A stretch of DNA of 64,000 bases from contig CAWCVN010000001.1 in NCBI GenBank assembly GCA_963799045.1, positions 496,001-560,000 on the forward strand, given 5' to 3'. Source of the stretch: DASRSS01 sp963799045 (GTDB lineage: Bacteria; Actinomycetota; Actinomycetes; Mycobacteriales; Jatrophihabitantaceae). Positions 37,242-46,902 of this stretch are shown one piece after another; within the stretch, counting starts at the first letter, position 1, and each line of letters starts with the position of its first letter. Under the pieces are notes generated by a model, which saw only the letters and a program-made list of their open reading frames with translations, was not told the origin of the DNA and did no database searches. The translations under genes and the position numbers were made by a program.

Positions 37242-38501
37242 GTGGCTGAGGATCTGTCCGGCGGGATCGACACGGTGGTGCGGGACGCGATGACCGTCCT
37301 GGGTGGGCAGGTGTTGACCGCGGTGCTGGCCGCCGACCGAGGCCATGAGGGTGCGCGGGTGCCGTGCGGGGAAGGGCACCACGCCGGGTTCGTGGCCTAC
37401 CGGGATAAGACGATCGGCACCGTCCTCGGTCCGGTGACGATCACCCGGGCTTGGTATCACTGCCGCGCCTGTCAGCACGGCCATGCGCCGCTGGACCGGC
37501 AACTCGACGTCGACGCGACGGCCCGCACGCCGGGACTGCGGGCGATGATCGACATCGCCGCCGCGGCCGGGCCGTTCACCGCGGCCAGTCGCCTGCTGAC
37601 CGACCTGGCCGGGCTGGTCGTCAGGGCGAAGACGATCGAGCGGGTCGCCGAGGCCGATGGTCTGCAGGCTGAGTCCGAGCACGCTGAGCGGGCTGAGGCG
37701 GTCCTGTCCGGGCGGCTGGTCCCGATCCCGCCAACACCGAAACCTGGAAGCCCAATCCCGGACATGCTCTACGTCGCCATCGACGGCACCGGCGTCCCGA
37801 TGCGGGCCAGCGAAACCCGCGACCGCAAAGGCAAATACCCGGACGGGCGGGCCCGCACCCGCGAGGTGAAACTTGCGGCCCTGTTCACCCAGACCACCAC
37901 CACCGAGGACGGGCACCCGGTCCGGGACGAAGCGTCGACCAGCTACCTGGCCACCTTCGAGAACTCCGAGACCTTCGGCACGCTCACCAAAGCCGCCGCC
38001 CTGGAACGCGGCCACGACCAGATCCGCCAGACCGTCCTGCTCGGCGACGGAGCCCGCTGGATCTGGACCCTGGCCGACAAACACTTCCCCGCCGCCACCC
38101 AGATCGTCGACCTGTTCCACGCCCGCGAACACCTCCACGCCCTGGCGGCCGCCCTGGAGTTCCTGCTCCCCGACCCGAAATCCTGGCTGGCCGACCGACT
38201 GGCCGACCTGGACGCCGGCAACATCGAAGCCCTCGCCGCCGCAGCCCGCCACTACCACCGCGACCTCGCCGGACCGATCGCCGAACAGGTCGACAAAGCC
38301 GTCGCCTACTTCGAAACCAACACCCACCGCATGCGCTACGCCCACTTCCGCAGCCTCGGCATGTTCATCGGCTCCGGCGTCGTCGAAGCCGGCTGCAAAG
38401 CAGTCATCGGCCAACGCCTCAAACAATCCGGCATGCACTGGACCACCCGCGGCGCCACCGGCATCACCACCCTGCGCTGCCAACAAGCCAGCGCAGCCTG
38501 A
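37242..38501 (+). CDS. ISKra4-family transposase (IS ORF B)
   Basis: A 419-aa DDE transposase. GPVTITRAWYHCRACQHGHA is the zinc-binding segment, YVAIDGTGVPMRASETRDRK carries the first catalytic Asp, VLLGDGARWIWTLADKHFPA the second, DLFHAREHLHALAAA follows, and IGSGVVEAGCKAVIGQRLKQ the catalytic Glu. The last stretch, SGMHWTTRGATGITTLRCQQ, is the ISKra4 C-terminus. Its frame is open upstream without a stop to at least 37140 (LSIRVRDALTEAFTAELDRL), so the natural product may begin in ORF A and reach this frame by a -1 slip at A5G5 (37163-37172). GTG 37242 is otherwise the first clear start. Confidence 0.88.
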   Translation: MAEDLSGGIDTVVRDAMTVLGGQVLTAVLAADRGHEGARVPCGEGHHAGFVAYRDKTIGTVLGPVTITRAWYHCRACQHGHAPLDRQLDVDATARTPGLRAMIDIAAAAGPFTAASRLLTDLAGLVVRAKTIERVAEADGLQAESEHAERAEAVLSGRLVPIPPTPKPGSPIPDMLYVAIDGTGVPMRASETRDRKGKYPDGRARTREVKLAALFTQTTTTEDGHPVRDEASTSYLATFENSETFGTLTKAAALERGHDQIRQTVLLGDGARWIWTLADKHFPAATQIVDLFHAREHLHALAAALEFLLPDPKSWLADRLADLDAGNIEALAAAARHYHRDLAGPIAEQVDKAVAYFETNTHRMRYAHFRSLGMFIGSGVVEAGCKAVIGQRLKQSGMHWTTRGATGITTLRCQQASAA

Positions 38502-38532
38502 ACTGAGCTACCTACAAACCTGACGCGCACCC

Positions 38533-38541
38533 CCGGATACC
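38533..38541. repeat. Target-site duplication, right copy
   Basis: CCGGATACC, identical to 36662-36670; marks the right boundary of the insertion sequence. Confidence 0.85.
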
Positions 38542-38651
38542 GGTGCGCCAGCGCGTTGTCGGCCCGGGTCATTACGCTGATGACGGGAGTGCCCCGGCCC
38601 GCGCCGGTGTTAACCCCCCACACCGCCCCCGCTACCGAAAGAACGTCTGCG

Positions 38652-41600
38652 TTGAGTGACCGACTGATCGACAGGTTGATCATCCGAGGTGCCCGCGAGC
38701 ACAACCTCAAGGACGTCAGCCTCGAACTGCCGCGTGACGCGCTGATCGTGTTCACCGGCCTGTCCGGCTCCGGCAAGTCCAGCCTGGCGTTCGACACGAT
38801 CTTCGCCGAGGGCCAGCGGCGCTACGTGGAGTCGCTGTCGGCCTACGCCCGCCAGTTCCTGGGCCAGATGGACAAGCCCGACGTCGACTTCATCGAGGGC
38901 CTGTCGCCGGCGGTCTCGATCGACCAGAAGTCGACGTCGAAGAACCCGCGCTCGACCGTGGGCACGATCACCGAGGTCTACGACTACCTGCGGCTGCTGT
39001 ACGCGCGGATCGGAAAGCCGCACTGCCCGATCTGCGGCGAACCGATCGCCAAGCAGACCCCACAGCAGATCGTCGACCGGATCCTCGAGATGCCCGAGGG
39101 CACCCGGTTCCAGGTCCTGGCGCCGGTGATCCGGGAACGCAAGGGCGAGTACGTCGACCTGTTCGCCGATCTGCAGACCAAGGGCTTTGCCCGGGTGCGT
39201 GTCGACGGCGTGGTGCACTCGCTCACCGAGCCCCCGAAGCTCAAGAAGCAGGAGAAGCACACCATCGAGGCGGTCGTCGACCGGCTGACGGCCAAGGCGT
39301 CGAGCAAGCAGCGCATCACCGACTCGGTCGAGACCGCGCTCGCGCTCGCCGGCGGTGTGGTCATCCTGGACTTCGTCGACCTGGACGACGCCGACCCGCA
39401 TCGGGAGCGGCGCTACTCCGAGCGGCTGGCCTGCCCCAACGACCACCCCCTCGCCCTGGACGACCTCGAGCCGCGGTCGTTCTCGTTCAACTCGCCGTTC
39501 GGCGCCTGCACGGTCTGCACCGGCCTCGGCACCCGCAAGGAGGTCGACCCCGAACTGGTCGTCCCCGATCCCGAGCTGAGCCTGGCCGAGGGCGCGATCG
39601 CGCCGTGGAACACGGCCCAGACCGGCGAGTACTTCCTGCGCCTGCTGCAGGGCGCCGCCGAGGCCGAGGGCTTCGACGTCGACACCCCGTGGCACCGGCT
39701 GCCCGCCCGCGCCCAGAAGGCCGTGCTGCACGGCCTCGACGACCAGGTGCACGTCAGCTACACGAACCGCTACGGACGGCAGCGGTCCTACTACGCCACC
39801 TACGAAGGCGTGGTGTCGTGGATCGAGCGCCGACACGCCGAGACCGACAGCGACTACGCCCGCGAGAAGTACGAGGGCTACATGCGGGAGGTCCCGTGCC
39901 CGGCGTGCGAGGGTTCCCGCCTCAAGCCCGAGGTCCTCGCCGTCACGATCGGCGGGCGGTCGATCGCCGAGCTGTCCTCGCTCTCGATCGGTGACGCGGC
40001 GCAGTGGCTGCGCGGGCTGACGCTCGACGAGCGCGAGACCTTCATCGCCGAACGCGTGCTGAAAGAGGTGCACGCGCGGTTGGGCTTCCTCGTCGACGTC
40101 GGCCTGCACTACCTCTCGCTCGACCGCGCGGCGGCGACCCTCGCCGGCGGGGAGGCACAGCGGATCCGGCTCGCCACGCAGATCGGATCCGGACTCGTCG
40201 GCGTGCTGTACGTGCTCGACGAACCGTCCATCGGCCTGCACCAGCGCGACAACCACCGCCTGATCGAGACGCTGGTCCGGCTGCGGGACCTCGGCAACAC
40301 GCTGATCGTGGTCGAGCACGACGAGGACACCATCCGGGCCGCCGACTGGGTGGTGGACATCGGCCCCAAGGCCGGCGAGCACGGCGGCGAGATCGTGGTC
40401 AGCGGCCCGGTGTCGGAACTGCTGACCACGCCGGAATCGGTCACCGGCGCCTACCTGTCCGGACGGCGCGCGATCGACGTGCCGGCGATGCGGCGCCCGC
40501 CGCAACGCGGCCACGAGCTCGTGGTCGAGGGCGCACGCGAGCACAACCTGAAGAACCTCGACGTCGCCTTCCCGCTGGGCTGCTTCGTCACCGTCACCGG
40601 CGTCAGCGGTTCGGGCAAGTCGACGCTGGTCAACGACATCCTCTACACCGCGCTCGCCAACAAGATCAACGGCGCGCCGGCTGCCACCGGGCCGGCACAA
40701 GCGCGTGCGCGGCATCGAGCGCGCTCGACAAGGTGGTCGGCGTCGACCAGTCGCCGATCGGCCGCACGCCCCGCTCGAACCCCGCGACCTACACCGGGGT
40801 GTTCGACCACATCCGCAAGCTGTTCAGCGAGACCACCGAGGCCAAGATCCGCGGCTACCAGCAGGGCCGGTTCTCGTTCAACGTCAAGGGCGGCCGGTGC
40901 GAGCACTGCGCGGGCGACGGAACCATCAAGATCGAGATGAACTTCCTGCCGGACGTCTACGTGCCGTGCGAGGTGTGCCATGGCGCCCGGTACAACCGCG
41001 AGACGCTCGAGGTTCACTACAAGGGCAAGACGATCAGCGAGGTCCTGGAGATGCCGATCGAGGAGGCGGCGGAGTTCTTCGCGCCGATCACCAAGATCGC
41101 CCGGCACCTGGACACGCTCGTCGACGTCGGTCTCGGGTACGTGCGGCTCGGGCAGCCGGCGCCGACGCTGTCCGGCGGTGAGGCGCAGCGCGTGAAGCTG
41201 GCCGCCGAGCTGCAGAAGCGCTCGACCGGCCGCACGATCTACGTCCTGGACGAGCCGACGACCGGGCTGCACTTCGAGGACGTCTCCAAGCTGCTCGGCG
41301 TGCTGCACTCGCTCGTGGACAAGGGCAACACGGTCATCGTCATCGAGCACAACCTGGACGTGATCAAGACCGCGGACTGGATCGTCGACATGGGCCCCGA
41401 GGGCGGCGCAGGCGGCGGCACCGTCGTCGCCCAGGGCACGCCGGAGGACGTCGCGGCGGCCGCCGGGTCGCACACCGGCCAGTTCCTGGCGCCGATGCTC
41501 GAGCCGGGCGCCCGGCCGGCAGCGAAACGCTCGGCGAAACCCGCGGCAAAGCCGGCCTCGAAGCGGGCCTCGAAGCCGGCGGCCAAGGCACCGGCGAAGC

Positions 41601-41668
41601 GGGGCCAGGCCGGAGCGCGCCGGGCCACGAAGGCCCGGTCGGCGCGATCGTGGCGTGTGGAATTCTGA
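38652..41668 (+). CDS. uvrA: Excinuclease ABC subunit UvrA, two frameshifts
   Basis: UvrA is the dimeric ABC ATPase that finds damage and loads UvrB. From TTG 38652 (LSDRLIDRLIIRGAREHNLK) it is about 1004 aa. It has the first Walker A GLSGSGKSSLAFDTIFAEGQ, first zinc cysteines PHCPICGEPI and CPACEGSRL, the ABC signature LAGGEAQRIRLATQIGS, Walker B VLDEPSIGLHQRD, second Walker A GVSGSGKSTLVND, zinc module GGRCEHCAGDG, LSGGEAQRVKLAAELQ and VLDEPTTGLHFED. Extra bases near 40676 and 40729 break the frame. After LEPG (about residue 950) comes a 50-residue Ala/Lys/Pro tail (KPAAKPASKRASKPAAKAPA) absent from typical UvrA. A possible -10 is TACGCT 38573-38578; upstream ATG 38580 and GTG 38589 are less likely starts. 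Confidence 0.93.
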
Positions 41669-41672
41669 CCGG

Positions 41673-42733
41673 GTGACCTCCGAGACCGACCTGACCCCAT
41701 TCATCGCGGGCCTGCCGAAGGCCGAGCTGCACGTGCACCACGTCGGCTCGGCGTCGCCGCGGATCGTCGCCGAGCTGGCCGCTCGGCACGAGGGCAGCAC
41801 GCCGGTGCCGGCGGATCCGGAGCTGCTGGCCGAGTACTTCACGTTCACCGACTTCGCCACTTCATCAACGTGTACCTGTCGGTCGTCGACCTGATCCGCG
41901 ACCCCGAGGACATCTGGACGCTGACCTACGAGGTCGCGCGCGAGCTCGCCGGGCAGCAGGTGCGCTACGCGGAGCTGACGCTGACGCCGTACTCGTCGAT
42001 CGTGCGCGGCATCGCGGCGGAGGCGTACTGCGAGGCGGTCGAGGACGCGCGCCGCCGGGCCGCCGCCGATCACGGCGTCGAGCTGCGCTGGTGCTTCGAC
42101 ATCCCGGGCGAGGCCGGCGTGCCCGGCCGCCGATCTCACCCTCGAGGTGGCGTTGAAACAGCGCCCGGACGGCCTGGTCAGCTTCGGCCTGGGCGGGCCG
42201 GAGGTGGGCGTGCCCCGCGGGCAGTTCGCGCCGCACTTCGAACAGGCGCAAGGCGATCGGGCTGCACAGCGTGCCGCACGCCGGCGAATCCACCGGCCCG
42301 GAGACGATCTGGGACGCGATCACGCACCTCGGCGCCGAGCGCATCGGCCACGGCATCGCCGCGGCCCGCGACCCCGGCCTGCTGGCCCACCTGCGCGAGC
42401 CGGCAGATCCCGCTCGAGGTGTGCCCGACGTCGAACGTGCGCACCCGTTCGGTGCCGTCGCTGGCCGAGCACCCGCTGCCCGAGCTCGTCGCGGCCGGGG
42501 TGCCGGTGACGATCAACTCCGACGACCCGCCGATGTTCGCCACGACGCTCAACGCCGAATACGCGATCGCGGCGCAGCTGCTGGACCTGGACCGGCGCGG
42601 CGTGGCCGAGCTGGCCTGCGCCGCGGTCGAGGCGTCGTTCCTGGCGCCGGCCGGCAAGGAGGCGCTGCGGGCCGAGATCGACGACTACATCGCCAGCTCC
42701 GCCGCCGTTTCGGCCGTCTCGCCGGCCGGGTAA
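41673..42733 (+). CDS. add: Adenosine deaminase-family protein, four frameshifts
   Basis: A metal-dependent deaminase of about 353 aa. GTG 41673 opens the family N-terminus with LPKAELHVHHVGSASPRIVA (metal ligands HxH). The later active-site elements are FGLGGPEVGVPRGQFAPHFE, LHSVPHAGESTGPETIWDA (His and Glu), AERIGHGIAA, LEVCPTSNVRT and VTINSDDPPMFATTLNAEYA (the two catalytic Asp). Single-base shifts near 41863, 42124, 42254 and 42409 divide it over all frames. The HVHHVGSASP version of motif 1 also occurs in actinobacterial aminodeoxyfutalosine deaminases of menaquinone synthesis, so that role is an alternative. It follows uvrA by 4 bp. Confidence 0.85.
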
Positions 42734-42761
42734 ACCGGCTACGTCCGTCGCACCGGCTCGT

Positions 42762-42767
42762 TAGGCT
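42762..42767 (+). promoter_or_regulatory. -10 hexamer for leaderless uvrC transcript
   Basis: TAGGCT, seven bases before GTG 42775; no Shine-Dalgarno sequence intervenes. Confidence 0.55.
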
Positions 42768-42774
42768 CGAAAAC

Positions 42775-44988
42775 GTGCCCGACCCGTCGACCTACCGCCC
42801 GGCTCCGGGCACGCATTCCGCTCGAGCCGGGCGTCTACAAGTTCCGCGACGAGCGGGGCCGGGTCATCTACGTCGGCAAGGCGAAGAGCCTGCGCCAGCG
42901 GCTGAACTCCTACTTCGCCGACGTGACGGCGCTGCACCCGCGCACCCGGCAGATGGTCACCACGGCGGCGGGCGTCGAGTGGACGGTGGTGCGCACCGAG
43001 GTCGAGGCGCTGCAGCTCGAGTACACCTGGATCAAGGAGTACGACCCGCGCTTCAACGTCCGATACCGCGACGACAAGTCCTACCCGTCGCTGGCCGTCA
43101 CCCTCTACGAGGAGTTCCCGCGGCTGCAGGTGATGCGCGGGCCGAAACGCAAGGGCGTGCGCTACTTCGGGCCGTACTCGCACGCGTGGGCGATCCGCGA
43201 GACGCTCGACCTGCTGTTGCGGGTCTTCCCGGCACGCACCTGCAGGCCGGGGTGTTCAAGCGCGCCGGCAGATCGGCCGGCCCTGCCTGCTCGGCTACAT
43301 CGGCAAGTGCAGCGCCCCGTGCGTCGGCCGGGTCACCGCCGAGGAGCACCGGCGGATCGTCGACGGACTTCTGCGACTTCATGGCCGGCAGGACCGACCT
43401 GATGATGCGGCGGCTCGAACGGCGGATGGCGCAGGCCAGCGAGAACCTCGAGTTCGAGCTGGCAGCCCGGATGCGCGACGACATCGAGGCGCTGCGCCGG
43501 GCGATGGAGAAGCAGGCGGTCGTGTTCGGCGACGGTACCGACGCGGATGTCGTCGCCTTCGCCGAGGACGACCTCGAAGCCGCGGTGCAGGTCTTCCACG
43601 TCCGCGGCGGGCGGGTGCGTGGCCAGCGCGGCTGGGTCGTCGACAAGCTGGAGGAGATCTCGACCGGCGACCTCGTCGAGCAGTTCGTCACTCAGTTCTA
43701 CGGCGGAGCGGCGAGGAGACCGCGGCGAGAGCGGGGCCGGTGCCGCCGAGGCGGCGAGCATCCCGCGCGAGGTGCTCGTCCCGGTGCTGCCCGAGGACGC
43801 GACGCGCTGGGCGAGTGGCTCAGCGAGCTGCGCGGCGCTCGGGTGCGGCTGCGCGTGCCGCAGCGCGGCGACAAGCGCGCGCTGGCCGAGACGGTGGCCC
43901 GCAACGCGGCGCAAGTCGCTGGCGCAGCACAAGCTCAAGCGCGCCTCCGACCTCACCGCGCGTTCGCGCGCGCTCGGCCGAGCTGCAGGAGGCGCTCGAG
44001 CTGCCCGACGCGCCGCTGCGCATCGAGTGCTTCGACATCAGCCACGTGCAGGGCACGAACGTGGTCGCGAGCATGGTCGTCTTCGAGGACGGCCTGCCGC
44101 GCAAGAGCGAGTACCGGCGGTTCTCGATGCGCAGCGGAGTGAACGCCCAGCCCGGCTCTGCGGGGCAGGCGGCGACAGGCGCGGGGGACACCGACTGGAT
44201 CGCCGAGGTCGTGCGCCGACGCTTCGCCCGGTACCTCGACGAGCAGGTCGAACAGGGGGCCGATGCCGACAGCGCGTCTCCGCAGCCGGAGGAGGAGGAT
44301 CCGGCGCTGACCGGCAAGCCGAAGAAGTTCGCTTACCCTCCCCCGGCGGCTACGCCCCCGTCGGCGGGGGGACCCCCGTACGGGAGGGCAGGCAAGTTCG
44401 CCTACCCTCCCCCGCCGGCTACGCCCCCGTCGGCGGGGGGACCCCCATACGGGAGGGCAGGCAAGTTCGCCTACCCGCCCAACCTGATCGTGGTCGACGG
44501 CGGCGCGCCGCAGGTGGCGGCCGCGGCGGCGGTGCTCGCCGACTTCGGCATCGACGACGTCTCGCTGGTCGGCCTGGCGAAGCGGCTGGAGGAGGTGTGG
44601 CTGCCCGGTGAGGCCTATCCGACGATCCTGCCGCGCACGTCCGAGGGGCTGTACCTGCTGCAGCGGGTGCGCGACGAGGCGCACCGGTTCGCGATCACCT
44701 ACCACCGGCAGAAGCGGTCGAAGGCGATGACCGTGTCCGCGCTCGACGGGGTACCCGGGCTCGGCGAGGCGCGGCGCAAGGCGCTGCTGCGCGCAGTTCG
44801 GGTCGATGAAGCGGCTGCGCGCCGCGACGGTCGACCAGGTCGCCGAGGTGCCCGGCATCGGGCCGCGCACCGCGGCGTCGGTCGTGTCCGCCCTCGCCGC
44901 GGACAGTGCCGGCACCGCGCCCGCGGTGAACGTGACGACCGGAGAGGTGCAAGATGGGCCGCACGCCGGCAGTGGGGAGGGCACGTGA
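42775..44988 (+). CDS. uvrC: Excinuclease ABC subunit UvrC, about ten frameshifts, with 46-residue insert
   Basis: UvrC makes both incisions around damage bound by UvrB. Reassembled from three frames it is complete: GIY-YIG domain (PGVYKFRDERGRVIYVGKAK), FNVRYRDDKSYPSLAVTLYE, RACQ-type RTCRPGVFKRAGQIGRPCLL, UVR motif (LEFELAARMRDDIEALRRAM), RNase H-like C-terminal nuclease (RIECFDISHVQGTNVVASMV) and helix-hairpin-helix (QVAEVPGIGPRTAASVVSAL). Breaks lie near 42813, 43244, 43270, 43363, 43711, 43738, 43801, 43913, 43975 and 44795. Two 69-bp units (44325-44462) add 46 residues just before the nuclease strand NLIVVDGGAPQ. Its stop overlaps rapZ as GTGA. The many breaks with intact motifs suggest consensus errors. 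Confidence 0.88.
44339..44376. repeat. GC-rich hairpin repeat, copy C1 (uvrC, inverted)
   Basis: CTCCCCCGGCGGCTACGCCC then CCGTCGGCGGGGGGACCCCC is the reverse complement of the S9-gene repeat A apart from a few changes. Orientation relative to the host gene is opposite to copies A and B. Confidence 0.8.
44407..44446. repeat. GC-rich hairpin repeat, copy C2 (uvrC, inverted)
   Basis: As copy C1 but CTCCCCCGCCGGCTACGCCC at the start. Arms CCCCCGCCG and CGGCGGGGG pair without mismatch. Lies in the second 69-bp unit. Confidence 0.8.
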
Positions 44989-45883
44989 GCGGGCCGAGGC
45001 GAGGCAATGCGAAGGCGCCGGAGACCGTCGTGGTGACCGGCCTGTCCGGCGCCGGTCGCAGCACCGCGGCGAAGTGCTTCGAGGACCTCGGCTACTTCGT
45101 CGTCGACAACCTGCCGCCCGAACTGATCCCGACCCTCGTCGATCTGGCCAGCCGCAGCCACGACGAGGTGCCGCGGCTGGCCGTCGTGATGGACGTGCGC
45201 GGACGTGCGTTCTCGACTGACCTGCGCGGCGTCATCCGTGAGCTGCGCGATCGTGGCCCCCGCCCCCGCGTGCTGTTCCTCGAGGCCAGCGACGACGTGC
45301 TCGTGCGGCGCTTCGAGAACGTGCGGCGCGAGCACCCGCTGCAGGGCTCCGGCCGGCTGATCGACGGCATCGCGGCCGAGCGGGCGATGCTCGAGGGCCT
45401 GCGCGAGGATGCCGACCTGGTGCTCGACACCACCAACCGCTCGGTGCACGAGCTGCGCCACGCGATCGAGACGTCGTTCCTGCGCGGCAAGCTTCCCGAC
45501 GGCAAGGCCGACCTGCGCGCAACCGTGGTGTCCTTCGGTTTCAAGTACGGGCTTCCGGTCGACGCCGACCTGGTCGTCGACGTGCGCTTCCTGCCCAACC
45601 CCTACTGGCTGCCGGAGCTGCGCGACCTCACCGGCCGCGACCGGCGGTGCGCGAATACGTGCTGGGCCAGCCGGATGCGCGCCCGTTCCTGGATCGCTTC
45701 GCAGGCGTCCTGGAGATCATCGCCGACGGTTACCGTCGGGAGAGCAAGCGCTACCTGACCCTCGCCGTCGGGTGCACCGGTGGCAAGCACCGCTCGGTCG
45801 TGATGGCCCGCGAACTCGCGGAGCGGCTCGGCGCGAGCGGTATCGACGCCAACGTCATCGACCGGGACCTCGGCCGTGAGTGA
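44985..45883 (+). CDS. rapZ: RNase adapter RapZ (YvcJ family), one frameshift
   Basis: RapZ/YvcJ is a P-loop nucleotide-binding protein that regulates amino-sugar metabolism in other bacteria. About 299 aa from GTG 44985 (overlapping uvrC). Walker A is VVTGLSGAGRSTAAKCFEDL, with Arg-Ser in place of the usual Lys-Ser. Next are YFVVDNLPPELIPTLVDLA, VVMDVRGRAF, FLEASDDVLVRRFENVRREH, the hallmark SFGFKYGLPVDADLVVDVRF then PNPYWLPELRDLTGRD, and the C-terminal LAVGCTGGKHRSVVMAREL. A missing base near 45638 divides the last two parts. It belongs to the conserved uvrC-rapZ-yvcK-whiA cluster. Confidence 0.9.
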
Positions 45884-46902
45884 GCGTGCGGGCACCGGAC
45901 CGCTGCGCGTCGCCGCGCTCGGCGGCGGCCACGGGCTGCACGCGTCGCTGTCGGCGCTGCGGCTGCTGACCACGGACATCACCGCCGTGGTCACCGTCGC
46001 CGACGACGGCGGCTCTTCCGGGCGGATCCGACGGGAGCTGCCGGTGCTGCCGCCCGGCGATCTGCGGATGGCGCTGGCGGCGCTGGCCGGTGACGAGACG
46101 CGGCACCGTTACTGGGCCGAGGCGCTGCAGTACCGGCTGGGCGGCAGCGGTGTGCTCGCCGGTCACCCGGTCGGCAACCTGCTGCTGACCGGGCTGCTGG
46201 ACCGCGGTGACGAACCGATCGCCGCGCTGGAGGCGATGGGGGCGCTGGTCGGCGCGGTCGGGCGGGTGCTGCCGATGAGCCTGTCGCCGCTGGACCTCGT
46301 CGCCGAGGCCGACCGCTTCGATCCGGACGACCCGGGGCGGATCGCGCGAGATCCGCGGCCAGTCCTCGATCGCGGCCACGCCGGGCCGGGTGCGGTCGGT
46401 GCGGCTGCGCTCGCCCGGCGCGCCGGCCTGCGCGGCCGCCGTCGACGCCGTTCGGGAAGCCGATCTGGTGGTGCTCGGACCGGGTTCGTGGTTCACGAGC
46501 GTGCTGCCGCACCTGCTGCTTCGTGAACTCGGTGTTGCCCTGGCGACCACGTCGGCGAAGGTCGTCGTGGTGCTGAACCTCGTTCCGCAGTCCGGTGAGA
46601 CCGACGAGTACTCGCCGGTGGACCTGCTGCGCATCCTGCTGGCTCATGCCGAGCCGTACGGTGGTTTGCGGCTGGACGCCGTGCTGGCTGACGAGCATGC
46701 GGTGCTCGACCACAAGGAGCTGACGGCCTACGCGCGCACGATCGGCACGCGTCTCGTAGTGTCATCTCTCGCCGCGAACGACAGCGCGGAACGGCACGAC
46801 CCGGCTCGGCTCAGCGCGGCGATCGCCGGAGCGGTCGGTGGCGGGGCCGACGACGCGCTGGCCGGTCCCGACAACCGCGAAGGGATAGACGCATGGCGAT
46901 GA
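45876..46902 (+). CDS. yvcK: YvcK-family (CofD-like) gluconeogenesis factor, one frameshift
   Basis: YvcK-type proteins bind UDP-GlcNAc and link carbon metabolism to cell-wall growth. About 342 aa from GTG 45876, overlapping rapZ by 8 bp. Features are VAALGGGHGLHASLSALRLL, AVVTVADDGGSSGRIRRELP, LPPGDLRMALAALAGD, GHPVGNLLLTGLL, VVLGPGSWFTSVLPHLLLRE, NLVPQSGETDEYSPVDLLRI and YGGLRLDAVLADE. An extra base near 46342 breaks the frame between DRFDPDDPGRI and REIRGQSSIAATPGRVRSVR. It ends inside whiA by 10 bp, so the four genes rapZ to whiA are coupled. Confidence 0.9.

Larger units (their letters stand above)
36671..38532 (+). mobile_element. ISKra4-type insertion sequence, 1862 bp, complete
   Basis: Terminal inverted repeats begin GGGTGCGCGACA (36671-36682) and, on the opposite strand at the right end, GGGTGCGCGTCA (38521-38532); further in, TAGGTAG is shared. 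It is flanked by an exact 9-bp duplication CCGGATACC. It carries two overlapping-phase ORFs, a DUF6788-type accessory and a DDE transposase. Perfect duplication and intact ORFs indicate a recent insertion. It landed between a PPOX gene and uvrA. Confidence 0.88.
44325..44462. repeat. 69-bp tandem repeat x2 in uvrC
   Basis: Units 44325-44393 and 44394-44462 differ at only three positions, and a third unit begins (AAGTTCGCCTACCC, 44463) before normal uvrC sequence resumes. Each encodes KFAYPPP then ATPPSAGGPPYGRAG. Conserved UvrC reads straight from KFAYPP to NLIVVDGG, so both units are additions that keep frame. Confidence 0.93.

Noticed and set aside
38641..38665. SOS (LexA) box before uvrA
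   Set aside because: GAAC and GTTG are present but six bases apart instead of the four of the actinobacterial GAACN4GTTC consensus.
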